Assembly (NCBI RefSeq): GCF_900156165.1
Contig: NZ_FTMY01000005.1
Span: 124,001-188,000 of the forward strand
Length of the DNA: 64,000 nucleotides
Origin: Pseudacidovorax sp. RU35E
GTDB lineage: Bacteria; Pseudomonadota; Gammaproteobacteria; Burkholderiales; Burkholderiaceae_C
Direction of reading: 5' to 3'
The notes beneath the pieces are model-generated. The model did not search any database. It was not told where the DNA came from and saw nothing but the letters and a program-made list of their open reading frames with translations. Both the position numbers and the translations under genes were made by a program. Of the stretch, positions 1 to 6,998 are shown piece by piece; positions within the stretch are counted from its first letter, which is position 1, and each line of letters begins with the position of its first letter.

Positions 1-325
1 CGAGCGACTCGGCTGCGCCCACACCCACGGCCAGCGACAGGCCGGACCAGCTGCGCGGCGCGAGCGGCAGCGACATGGAGAACATGAGCGAGGCCGCGTG
101 CGAGACGGGCGTGCCGCCTTCCCATTGCCTGCCCAGTCGGCCACGGCCGGCCGTCTGACGCTCGGCCACCAGAAGAGCGGGGCGGGTGTCGCCGGCGCGG
201 GCGCGGCGCATGAGCTCGGTGTTGGTGGAGTCGATCTCGTCCACCACCTCGACCCGCAGGCCGGCCCGCTGGGCGGCCAGGGCCTGATGCAGCGCGTCGA
301 CGGGCCAGCCCGCTGCCATGGCCAT
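1..325 (-). CDS. birA: BirA biotin--[acetyl-CoA-carboxylase] ligase (N-terminal part, runs off the window)
   Basis: Ligates biotin, through biotinyl-AMP, to the carrier lysine of acetyl-CoA carboxylase. About 108 codons are present; the C-terminal part lies beyond position 1. The family signatures are visible: DEIDSTNTELMRR near residue 25, then LLVAERQTAGRGRLGRQW (the biotin/AMP loop is GRGR-like), then SLMFSMSLPL. There is no N-terminal winged helix, so this is the monofunctional ligase type and not the E. coli repressor type. The chosen ATG overlaps the stop of the upstream SET gene by one base (TGATG), which suggests translational coupling. A second in-frame ATG lies two codons later. Confidence 0.9.
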   Translation of the reverse strand, partial: MAMAAGWPVDALHQALAAQRAGLRVEVVDEIDSTNTELMRRARAGDTRPALLVAERQTAGRGRLGRQWEGGTPVSHAASLMFSMSLPLAPRSWSGLSLAVGVGAAESL

Positions 326-981
326 CAGGCCTTGCCCTTCGCCTTCTTCTTGCGGGCCTTGTCGTCGCCCTGCGCCTTGCCGCTGGCCTTCTTGCCCGAC
401 TTGGCAGACTTCTCGGACTTGCCGGCCTTCTTGCCGGATTTGGCCTTCTTCGCCTTCTTGTCCTTCTTCTTGCCGCCCTTGCCCGGCACGGCCTCGGCAT
501 CCTCCGGTGGCGCCAGCAGCGTGCCGCGGCAGTCGGGCGAGCCGCACCAGCAGGGGAAGTCGGCCAGCAGTTCGGGCGTGTACGGCGAGTCGATCACCAG
601 GCCGTAGTCGTAGTTGAGTTCCTCGCCCGCGGCGATGTCGCGCAGCGCGCGGATGAACACGCGGCCGTCCTCGACCTCGGTCTCGCAGTTGGGTCCGCAG
701 GAGTGGTTGATCCACTTGGCCGAATTGCCGTGCACCTTCCCGTCGATCACATGCTTGTCGTCGATGTGGAAGTAGAAGGTGTGGTTGGGCTGCGCCGGGT
801 CGTGCGGATGGCGCCGCAACGCCTCCTTCCAGGTGATGACCTCGCCGGTGTACTCGATCACCAACTCGCCCGCCGCGATGTCCTGCGTCGCGAACACCCC
901 CCTGCCATGCACGCCGGAGCGCCGGGTCTGGATGCGGCGACCGGCAGAGGGTGCGGGCGAAGAAGGGGATTTGGAGGGCAT
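325..981 (-). CDS. SET-domain protein-lysine N-methyltransferase with a lysine-rich histone-H1-like tail
   Basis: A 218-residue protein predicted to transfer methyl groups from S-adenosylmethionine to protein lysines. The SET core runs from about residue 17 to 130: SGVHGRGVFA, EYTGEV, the cofactor-binding NHSC (92-95) and the catalytic NYDYG (123-127). A post-SET zinc motif CWCGSPDC follows at 144-151. Residues 168-218 are almost only Lys, Ala, Gly and Ser, like a histone H1 tail, and could bind DNA or be a self-methylation site. The ATG at 981 follows a poor ribosome site; in-frame starts further upstream would fall in the alternating purine/pyrimidine tract and are less likely. It is followed by birA in an overlapping pair and diverges from topB. 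The substrate is unknown. Confidence 0.88.
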   Translation of the reverse strand: MPSKSPSSPAPSAGRRIQTRRSGVHGRGVFATQDIAAGELVIEYTGEVITWKEALRRHPHDPAQPNHTFYFHIDDKHVIDGKVHGNSAKWINHSCGPNCETEVEDGRVFIRALRDIAAGEELNYDYGLVIDSPYTPELLADFPCWCGSPDCRGTLLAPPEDAEAVPGKGGKKKDKKAKKAKSGKKAGKSEKSAKSGKKASGKAQGDDKARKKKAKGKA

Positions 982-1003
982 CGCCGAGTTCTGATAGCTT
1001 GAG

Positions 1004-1036
1004 ATGTGCACATGTGCGCGCATGCGCACGTGCGCG
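1004..1036. other. 33-bp perfectly alternating purine/pyrimidine tract (potential Z-DNA)
   Basis: Every step from 1004 to 1036 alternates purine and pyrimidine, mostly GC and GT/AC dinucleotides. Nested palindromes are present, such as GCGCACGTGCGC and GCACATGTGC. Such tracts can flip to left-handed DNA under negative supercoiling. It lies in the spacer between the divergent SET and topB genes. A TATAGA-like -10 candidate for topB sits at 1049-1054, just downstream. That the tract is structural or regulatory is inference. Confidence 0.6.
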
Positions 1037-1158
1037 AGAGGCGCAGAGTATAGAGAGCCGTCCTGTGCGCCGCCGGCCCCCGCCGGCGGTGCCTTCGACC
1101 CCGCGGCGCCGCTGTGTCCGGCCCTGCGGGCGGCTCTTGCCCCATGAGAGATTTTTGG

Positions 1159-4137
1159 ATGACCAAGACCCTGGTGATTGCGGAGAAGCCGTCGGTGGCG
1201 CAGGACATCGTGCGCGCGCTCACGCCCGTGTCCGGCAAGTTCGACAAGCACGACGAGCATTTCGAGAACGACAACTACGTCGTGACCAGCGCCGTGGGCC
1301 ACCTGGTGGAGATCCAGGCCCCCGAGCAGTACGACGTCAAGCGCGGCAAGTGGAGCTTCGCCCACCTGCCGGTGATCCCGCCGCACTTCGACCTCAAGCC
1401 CGTGGACAAGACCAAGGGCCGCCTGAACGCCGTGGTGCGCCTGGCGCGCCGCAAGGACGTGACGCAGCTGGTCAACGCCTGCGACGCGGGCCGCGAGGGC
1501 GAGCTGATCTTCCGGCTGATCGAGCAGTACGCCGGCGGCGCCAAGCCGCTGGGCAAGCCGATCCGCCGGCTCTGGCTGCAGTCGATGACGCCGCAGGCCA
1601 TCCGCGACGGCTTCGACCGCCTGCGCTCCGAGCGCGAGATGCAGGGCCTGGCCGACGCCGCCCGTTCGCGCTCCGAGGCCGACTGGCTGGTGGGCATCAA
1701 CGGCACGCGGGCCATGACGGCCTTCAATTCGCGCGACGGCGGCTTCTTCCTGACCACCGTCGGCCGGGTGCAGACGCCCACGCTGTCCATCGTGGTCGAG
1801 CGCGAGGAACAGATCCGCAAGTTCGTCAGCCGCGACTACTGGGAGATCCATGCCGTCTTCCAGGCGCAGGCCGGCCAGTACCCCGGCAAGTATTTCGACC
1901 CGGCCTGGAAGAAGGCCAATGCCCCGCTGCTTCTGAACTCGCAAGGTGTGGGCGAGCCCGACCCCGAGCAGCGCGCCGACCGCCTGTGGACGGCGGCCGA
2001 GGCCCGAGCCATCGCCGAGGCGGTGCGCGGCCGTCCCGCCACCGTCACCGAAGAGAGCAAGCCCACCACCCAGGCCAGCCCGCTGCTGTTCGACCTGACC
2101 TCGCTGCAGCGCGAGGCCAACAGCCGCTTCGGCTTCTCGGCCAAGACCACGCTGGCGCTGGCCCAGTCGCTGTATGAGCGGCACAAGGCGCTGACCTATC
2201 CGCGAACGGACTCGCGCGCCCTGCCCGAGGACTACTTGCCGGTGGTCAAGGACACCCTGGGCATGCTCGCCAACAGCGGCATGCGCCACCTGGCGCCCTT
2301 CGCGCAGCAGGCCCTCGACCAGAACTACGTCAAGCCCACCAAGCGCGTGTTCGACAACGCCAAGGTGTCGGACCACTTCGCCATCATCCCCACGCTGCAG
2401 GCGCCCAGCGGCCTGTCGGAGGCCGAGCAGAAGCTGTATGACTTCGTGGTGCGGCGCTTCCTGTCGGTGTTCTTCCCCAGCGCCGAATTCCAGGTCACGA
2501 CGCGCATCAGCACCGTGGAGGCCGCGGGCAAAAAGCACAGCTTCCGCTCCGACGGCAAGGTGCTGGTCAAGCCGGGCTGGCTCGCCATCTACGGCAAGGA
2601 AGCCGCCACCGATGAGGACGAGAAGGACGGCAAGACGCTGGTGCCCGTGAAGCCCGGCGAGCAGGTGAATACCGAGAGCGCCGAGGTCAAGGCCCTCAAG
2701 ACCCGCCCGCCTGCGCGCTACAGCGAAGCCACGCTGCTGGGCGCCATGGAAGGCGCCGGCAAGCTGGTGGACGACGACGAGCTGCGCGAGGCCATGCAGG
2801 AGAAGGGCCTGGGCACGCCGGCCACCCGTGCCGCCATCATCGAAGGCCTGCTCAACGAGAAGTACATGCTGCGCGAGGGCCGCGAGCTGATCCCCACCGC
2901 CAAGGCCTTCCAGCTGACGACGCTGCTGCGCGGCCTGGGCGTGGAGGAACTCTCCAAGCCCGAACTCACCGGCGAGTGGGAATACAAGCTCGCGCAGATG
3001 GAGCAGGGCCACCTGAGCCGTGACGAGTTCATGCGCGAGATCGCCCGCATGACCGAGCACATCGTGCGCAAGGCCAAGGAATACGACCGCGACACCGTGC
3101 CCGGCGACTACGCCACGCTGTCGGCGCCGTGCCCCAACTGCGGTGGCATCGTGCGCGAGAACTACCGGCGCTTCGCCTGCACCGGCAAGTCCGGCAGCGG
3201 GCAGGACGCCTGCGGCTTCTCCTTCACCAAGTCGCCCGCCGGCCGCACCTTCGAGCTGGCCGAGGCCGAGCAGCTGGTGGCGAACAAGCACATCGGCCCG
3301 CTGGAGGGCTTCCGCTCCAAGGCCGGCTGGCCTTTCGTGGCCGAGATCGTGCTCAAGCACAGCGACGAGGACAACAACTGGAAGCTGGAGTTCGACTTCG
3401 GCGACGACGGCAAGGACCCGGCCGAGACCGGCGAGATCATCGACTTCGGCGCCGCGCCCTCGCTCGGCCCCTGCCCCAAGTGCGGCGCGGGCGTGCACGA
3501 GCTGGGCGCCAACTACGTGTGCGAGCGCTCGGTGCCCACGGCCGACCATCCCACGCCCAGCTGCGACTTCAAGACCGGCAAGGTGATCCTGCAGCAGCCG
3601 GTGGAAGAGGAGCAGATGCGCAAGCTGCTGGCCACCGGCAAGACCGACCTGCTGGACAAGTTCGTCAGCATGCGCACGCGCCGCTCCTTCAAGGCCTTCC
3701 TGGCCTGGAATGCGGAAGAGGGCAAGGTCACGTTCGAGTTCGAGCCGCGCACTTCCAAGTTCCCGCCGCGCAAGACGGCCTCGGCCGCGCCGGCCCGCGC
3801 GCCCGCTGCCAAGAAGGCGGCTGCAAAGAGTGCGACGAAGACCGCCGCCAAGGCCCCGGCGGCCAAGAAGGCGGCGGCCCCCAAGGCGCCGCGCAAGACC
3901 AGCGCCGCCGCGGGCCGCCAGCCCAGTGCGGCGCTCGCGGCGGTGATCGGCCCGGAGCCGGTGGCCCGGCCCGAGGTCATCAAGAAGCTGTGGGACTACA
4001 TCAAGGCCAACGGCCTGCAGGACGCCAAGGACAAGCGCGCCATCAACGCCGACGACAAGCTGCGTCCGCTGTTCGGGCGTGACCAAGTGTCGATGTTCGA
4101 CCTGGCCGGGATCGTGGGGAAGAACCTGGAAGGCTGA
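1159..4137 (+). CDS. topB: DNA topoisomerase III (type IA) with histone-H1-like linker and C-terminal SWIB domain
   Basis: A 992-residue type IA topoisomerase that relaxes and decatenates DNA through a single-strand break. Visible parts: TOPRIM domain (LVIAEKPSVAQDI at 6-18, ACDAGREGELIF near 107-118), active-site tyrosine 347 in LTYPRTDS, and GTPATRAAIIEGL. Two zinc-ribbon segments start near C658 and C772. Residues about 875-916 are Lys/Ala-rich like histone H1, and residues about 938-992 (PEVIKKLWDYI to MFDLAGIVG) form a SWIB/MDM2-type domain. It is longer than E. coli TopB (about 650 residues) because of this tail. The ATG at 1159 is chosen because it starts directly before TKTLVIAEKP and has a GAGAG ribosome site 8 bases upstream; an in-frame ATG at 1144 is possible. 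Confidence 0.95.
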   Translation: MTKTLVIAEKPSVAQDIVRALTPVSGKFDKHDEHFENDNYVVTSAVGHLVEIQAPEQYDVKRGKWSFAHLPVIPPHFDLKPVDKTKGRLNAVVRLARRKDVTQLVNACDAGREGELIFRLIEQYAGGAKPLGKPIRRLWLQSMTPQAIRDGFDRLRSEREMQGLADAARSRSEADWLVGINGTRAMTAFNSRDGGFFLTTVGRVQTPTLSIVVEREEQIRKFVSRDYWEIHAVFQAQAGQYPGKYFDPAWKKANAPLLLNSQGVGEPDPEQRADRLWTAAEARAIAEAVRGRPATVTEESKPTTQASPLLFDLTSLQREANSRFGFSAKTTLALAQSLYERHKALTYPRTDSRALPEDYLPVVKDTLGMLANSGMRHLAPFAQQALDQNYVKPTKRVFDNAKVSDHFAIIPTLQAPSGLSEAEQKLYDFVVRRFLSVFFPSAEFQVTTRISTVEAAGKKHSFRSDGKVLVKPGWLAIYGKEAATDEDEKDGKTLVPVKPGEQVNTESAEVKALKTRPPARYSEATLLGAMEGAGKLVDDDELREAMQEKGLGTPATRAAIIEGLLNEKYMLREGRELIPTAKAFQLTTLLRGLGVEELSKPELTGEWEYKLAQMEQGHLSRDEFMREIARMTEHIVRKAKEYDRDTVPGDYATLSAPCPNCGGIVRENYRRFACTGKSGSGQDACGFSFTKSPAGRTFELAEAEQLVANKHIGPLEGFRSKAGWPFVAEIVLKHSDEDNNWKLEFDFGDDGKDPAETGEIIDFGAAPSLGPCPKCGAGVHELGANYVCERSVPTADHPTPSCDFKTGKVILQQPVEEEQMRKLLATGKTDLLDKFVSMRTRRSFKAFLAWNAEEGKVTFEFEPRTSKFPPRKTASAAPARAPAAKKAAAKSATKTAAKAPAAKKAAAPKAPRKTSAAAGRQPSAALAAVIGPEPVARPEVIKKLWDYIKANGLQDAKDKRAINADDKLRPLFGRDQVSMFDLAGIVGKNLEG

Positions 4138-4161
4138 GGCTGAGGCTGAGGCTGAGGCTGC
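4132..4161 (+). repeat. GGCTGA hexamer repeat carrying four in-frame stop codons
   Basis: Four perfect GGCTGA units and a fifth ending TGC start at the stop codon of topB. Because the unit is six bases, each TGA is in the topB frame, giving four successive stops. Slippage in this tract would not extend the SWIB domain. Confidence 0.8.
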
Positions 4162-4279
4162 GGAGTTTCTGGCCCCGTCGCTGTGGTGCGCTTGTGCCTC
4201 GGTACGGCGGGGTTGTTGGGTAGCCGTGCCTCTGTAGTGTGGGATCGCGAGGTTCTGGGGTTGCGACACCGGTTGGCAC

Positions 4280-4439
4280 TAACCCGTCAGAGGATGCCGG
4301 CATGCGCGCTCCCGGTGCACGCTCGCGCCGACCGGCTTGTCGCACGACACGGGTGCCCGCTCTCTACCGACGTGCTTCGGGCACTGCACGGCGCCGCGAA
4401 TGGCACCTCCGCACGCACACCGTCATCCTCCGCCTGGAC
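4280..4439 (+). repeat. Left arm of a 160-bp inverted repeat
   Basis: Its reverse complement matches 4725-4884 with about 13 mismatches in 160 bases by hand alignment (about 92% identity, no gaps needed). Weaker similarity continues a few bases past both ends. The stretch 4138-4962 has no convincing gene: open frames here read as low-quality Arg/Ala-rich peptides with no family features. The pattern suggests a dispersed intergenic element or two inverted copies of one. Confidence 0.8.
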
Positions 4440-4490
4440 GCTGCGCCCGAACGGCTGGATTTGGCCGCCGGGTGCTGAAATCCGGTCGCC

Positions 4491-4589
4491 CTGAGCCTGT
4501 CGAAGGGCAAGGCGGCGCTCAGCGCAAAGGCCCTGTCGTCCTGGCCCGCGTCATTACAACCCTGACGCGCGCGGCTTCGACAGGCTCAG
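4491..4589. repeat. Inner inverted repeat of CTGAGCCTGTCGAAG / CTTCGACAGGCTCAG
   Basis: Perfect 15-bp arms at 4491-4505 and 4575-4589 lie inside the spacer of the larger inverted repeat. This short sequence resembles a dispersed extragenic palindrome motif that I recall from many GC-rich proteobacteria. A separate 8-bp direct repeat, CCCAAGGT, occurs three times in tandem at 4666-4689. Confidence 0.7.
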
Positions 4590-4724
4590 CTCGAACGGTC
4601 AAGGGTCGGCTTGCCCCGCATTAGTACCCCCAGGAATCGCGGCCCTGCGGCCCACGGCACCCCGGCCCAAGGTCCCAAGGTCCCAAGGTCTCACGGCCTG
4701 AAAAGGGAAGGGTTCGCCAGCATC

Positions 4725-4884
4725 GTCCAGGCAGAGGACGCCGGTGTGCGTGCGGAGGTGCCATTCGCGGCGCCGTGCAGTGCCCGAAGCACGTCGGTAG
4801 AGAGCGAGCACCCGTTATGCGCAACAAGTCGGTCGGCGCGAGCGTGCACCGGGAGCGCGCATGCCGGCGTTCTCTGCCGGGTTA
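4725..4884 (-). repeat. Right arm of the 160-bp inverted repeat
   Basis: Reverse complement of the copy at 4280-4439. The two arms enclose about 285 bp holding a smaller palindrome pair and a tandem octamer. The whole unit spans about 605 bp and lies between the convergent ends of topB and the amidotransferase gene. Confidence 0.8.
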
Positions 4885-4962
4885 GCGCCCCCGCTTTTCG
4901 CCCCCGCGCTGAAGCCGAAGCCGGATGAGGCGCCGCCCATTCCTGACCAGCGAACCCGGCCC

Positions 4963-5889
4963 TCAGCCCCGCCGCAACAACGCCTGCCGCAACATCCGCG
5001 ACGCCCGGTCACGGATGCGCCCCGGCATCTGCCGCAGCGCCCGACGCGGCTGCACCCGTGCAGTGGCACAGGCCCAGAGGAAGTCATGCAGGATCGGCGT
5101 GTCGTTGATCGTGTCGGTGGTGCCGTACTTGTGGAACTCCGGATGCCACTGCGTGGCCGCGATGTAGCTGTGGCTGCCCTGGTCGGGCCGGCGTCGGATG
5201 GCTTCGGGCACGCGGTCGGGCAGGCTCCAGGCCTCCACCTCGAAGCCCGACGCCAGCTTCTTGATGCCCTGGTGGTGGATGCTGTTGACCCGCGCCTGCG
5301 CCACCCCCGGGTACATCTGCGCCAGCCGGGTGCCGGGCACGATCTCGATCCCGTGGAAGTTCTGGTCATAGGCCACCGGGTCGCGGTGGCGCAGCGTCTC
5401 GGGATGACCGTGCTGCTCCTCGATGTCCTGGTAGAGCGAGCCGCCGAAGGCCACATTGATCAGCTGCAGGCCGCGGCAGACGCCGAAGATCGGCTTGCCG
5501 GCCTGCTCGAAGGCCTCCACCAGCGCCAGGTCGTACAGGTCGCGGATCCGGTCGCCGATCCAGGCTTCCTTCAGCGGCTCCTCGCCGTAGCTGCCCGGCC
5601 ACACGTCGGCGCCGCCGTGCATCACCACGCCGTCCAGCCACTCGGCGTAGTGGGCCAGGCTGGTGTCGCCGCGCGCCGTGTCGCCCGTCGGGCAGGGCAC
5701 CATCACCACCATGGCGCCGGCCGACATCAGCCAGTGGCAGATGGACTGCTCCACATACTGAAGCGTCTTGTTGGTGAACAGCGACCGGCCCGGGTCGGCA
5801 TGCTGGAAGCAGGCCGACAGGCCGATCTTGAGGCGGGCAGAGACCGGCGCCGCGCCACCCGCAGGCGGCAACCGAGAGGCTGTGGACAT
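4963..5889 (-). CDS. Gamma-glutamyl-gamma-aminobutyrate hydrolase-like class I glutamine amidotransferase
   Basis: A 308-residue protein of the peptidase C26 family (PuuD-like), expected to hydrolyse gamma-glutamyl amide bonds, for example in polyamine breakdown. The nucleophile elbow is FGVCRGLQLINVAFGG with Cys138; the His and Glu of the triad are in QWHPE (247-251). The GGADVWPGSY segment near 92-101 is also typical. The ATG at 5889 begins a sequence that leads into KIGLSACFQ; an upstream in-frame ATG at 5961 would add an Arg/Pro-rich stretch and is rejected. No other put genes are adjacent, so the true substrate is uncertain. Confidence 0.85.
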   Translation of the reverse strand: MSTASRLPPAGGAAPVSARLKIGLSACFQHADPGRSLFTNKTLQYVEQSICHWLMSAGAMVVMVPCPTGDTARGDTSLAHYAEWLDGVVMHGGADVWPGSYGEEPLKEAWIGDRIRDLYDLALVEAFEQAGKPIFGVCRGLQLINVAFGGSLYQDIEEQHGHPETLRHRDPVAYDQNFHGIEIVPGTRLAQMYPGVAQARVNSIHHQGIKKLASGFEVEAWSLPDRVPEAIRRRPDQGSHSYIAATQWHPEFHKYGTTDTINDTPILHDFLWACATARVQPRRALRQMPGRIRDRASRMLRQALLRRG

Positions 5890-5978
5890 GGCTCGATGGT
5901 GCGCGCTGCCTGCGTCGGGGCGTGTCGGCCGAGGGCGCGTCCGCAGCCGTCCGAGCCGCAAGGAGCGTGCCGCGCCGC

Positions 5979-5984
5979 TACAAT
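5979..5984 (+). promoter_or_regulatory. Candidate -10 element (TACAAT) upstream of infA
   Basis: TACAAT followed by CCCGCGG is the best -10 match in the 288-bp spacer between the divergent amidotransferase and infA genes. No clear -35 box is seen. It would leave a leader of about 190 bases before infA. Confidence 0.4.
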
Positions 5985-6177
5985 CCCGCGGTTTTGCTCC
6001 GCGCGGTCTGTCTGCGCGTGGCGACGTTCAAGCGTTGAGATCGTGGCGATCCGTTTGTGGTCGCCGCGGTCCCTCCCTGACAGTTTCGCGCCCGCCTTTT
6101 CCACGTACACAGGCTCGGGCGCCGGCGGTGGCAGCCGGTGTGCGTACCGGCGTCCTGCCTGCTAGAGGACACACGAC

Positions 6178-6432
6178 ATGGCGAAGGAAGAGCTGATTGA
6201 AATGCAAGGGGCGGTCACCGAAGTGCTGCCCGACTCGCGCTACCGCGTGACGCTGGAAAACGGCCACCAGGTCATCGCGTACAGCGGCGGCAAGGTGCGC
6301 AAGAACCACATCCGCATCATCCTGGGCGACAAGGTGTCGCTCGAGATGTCGCCCTACGACCTGAGCAAGGGCCGCATCACCTTCCGCCACCTCGAGCGCC
6401 GGGGTCCGCCGCCCGAAGGCTCTCGCCGCTGA
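6178..6432 (+). CDS. infA: Translation initiation factor IF-1
   Basis: An 84-residue OB-fold protein that binds the ribosomal A site during initiation. The start [24 protein letters not shown] and the segments [16 protein letters not shown] and [23 protein letters not shown] are canonical. It is about 12 residues longer than the usual 72 because of a tail, [11 protein letters not shown]. Betaproteobacteria often carry a second, longer infA apart from the ribosomal-protein operon, and this looks like that copy because no ribosomal genes are near. AGAGGAC lies 9-15 bases upstream of the ATG. A rho-independent terminator follows at 6486, so it is probably a single-gene unit. Confidence 0.95.
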   Translation: MAKEELIEMQGAVTEVLPDSRYRVTLENGHQVIAYSGGKVRKNHIRIILGDKVSLEMSPYDLSKGRITFRHLERRGPPPEGSRR

Positions 6433-6485
6433 TCGATCCGGCCACCATGCGGTGCCTCCGTGCCGCATGGGCCGGGTTCCGCCAA

Positions 6486-6512
6486 CGGGACTTCCGAGAA
6501 GTCCCGCTTTTT
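6486..6512 (+). terminator. Rho-independent terminator after infA
   Basis: Perfect 9-bp stem CGGGACTTC / GAAGTCCCG with a three-base loop, followed by CTTTTT. It lies 54 bases after the infA stop and before the next gene. Confidence 0.85.
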
Positions 6513-6555
6513 CACGACCCAGGGTCTCGCAGGAGGCCCTTTCTTGTTTGTGCCC

Positions 6556-6879
6556 ATGGACGGCGAAGACCAGCAGACCGAGATCCCTTCCTCCTTCCTC
6601 GCGCTGTATGCCGACGCCCGCCAACGCCTGCGCGAGCCGTTGGCCGTGGTGCGCCAGCGCTATGAGCTGTGCGAGGACCTGGCGCAGTTGCTCACCGGCC
6701 AGGCGCTGGGCCTGTCGCAGAGCGGCACGGTGAGCGACCAGGAAGTGCTGCAGCGCTGCCTCGCCGGCCTGCGCAATGCCGATTCGGGCCTGAGTGCCGC
6801 TGAAGCCGGCTGGGCGGTTCAGCGGCTGGCCGAACTGCTGGGCTGGGGCTGGCCCGAACCGGGGCCGCAGCCGGACTGA
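6556..6879 (+). CDS. Small conserved hypothetical protein
   Basis: A 107-residue acidic protein starting MDGEDQQTEIPSSFLALY. It resembles a family I recall from Comamonadaceae (IP-x-SF-x-AL-Y, then RYELCEDLAQ-L, then AEAGWAVQRLAELLGW) that is often labelled 'ATPase with chaperone activity', although no ATPase motif is visible here. It has no signal peptide or membrane segment. The ATG at 6556 is chosen over an upstream in-frame ATG because the conserved part begins there and the upstream codons overlap the infA terminator. Function unknown. Confidence 0.7.
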   Translation: MDGEDQQTEIPSSFLALYADARQRLREPLAVVRQRYELCEDLAQLLTGQALGLSQSGTVSDQEVLQRCLAGLRNADSGLSAAEAGWAVQRLAELLGWGWPEPGPQPD

Positions 6880-6958
6880 AGGCCCGCGGTGCGCATCCCG
6901 GGCCGGCTCGTCGCGTTGGCCACCAGGTGCCACACGCACTGGATGCTTTCAAGTTAGG

Positions 6959-6972
6959 CTCCAGCGCTGGAG
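6959..6972. promoter_or_regulatory. 14-bp perfect palindrome upstream of the MFS gene
   Basis: CTCCAGCGCTGGAG is a perfect palindrome 27 bases before the chosen MFS start. It could be an operator. No regulator gene lies next to it, so the role is open. Confidence 0.35.
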
Positions 6973-6998
6973 ACACCACCAGAACGCGCCCGGATCCG

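Noticed and set aside
325-4269. A 1,314-codon open frame on the minus strand antisense to topB
   Set aside because: Only its last 218 codons (SET protein) have family features. The rest is antisense to topB and is an artefact of GC-rich codon use.
4183-4928. Open frames in the inverted-repeat region
   Set aside because: Arg/Ala/Pro-rich translations on both strands with no motifs; the sequence pattern is that of a non-coding repeat.
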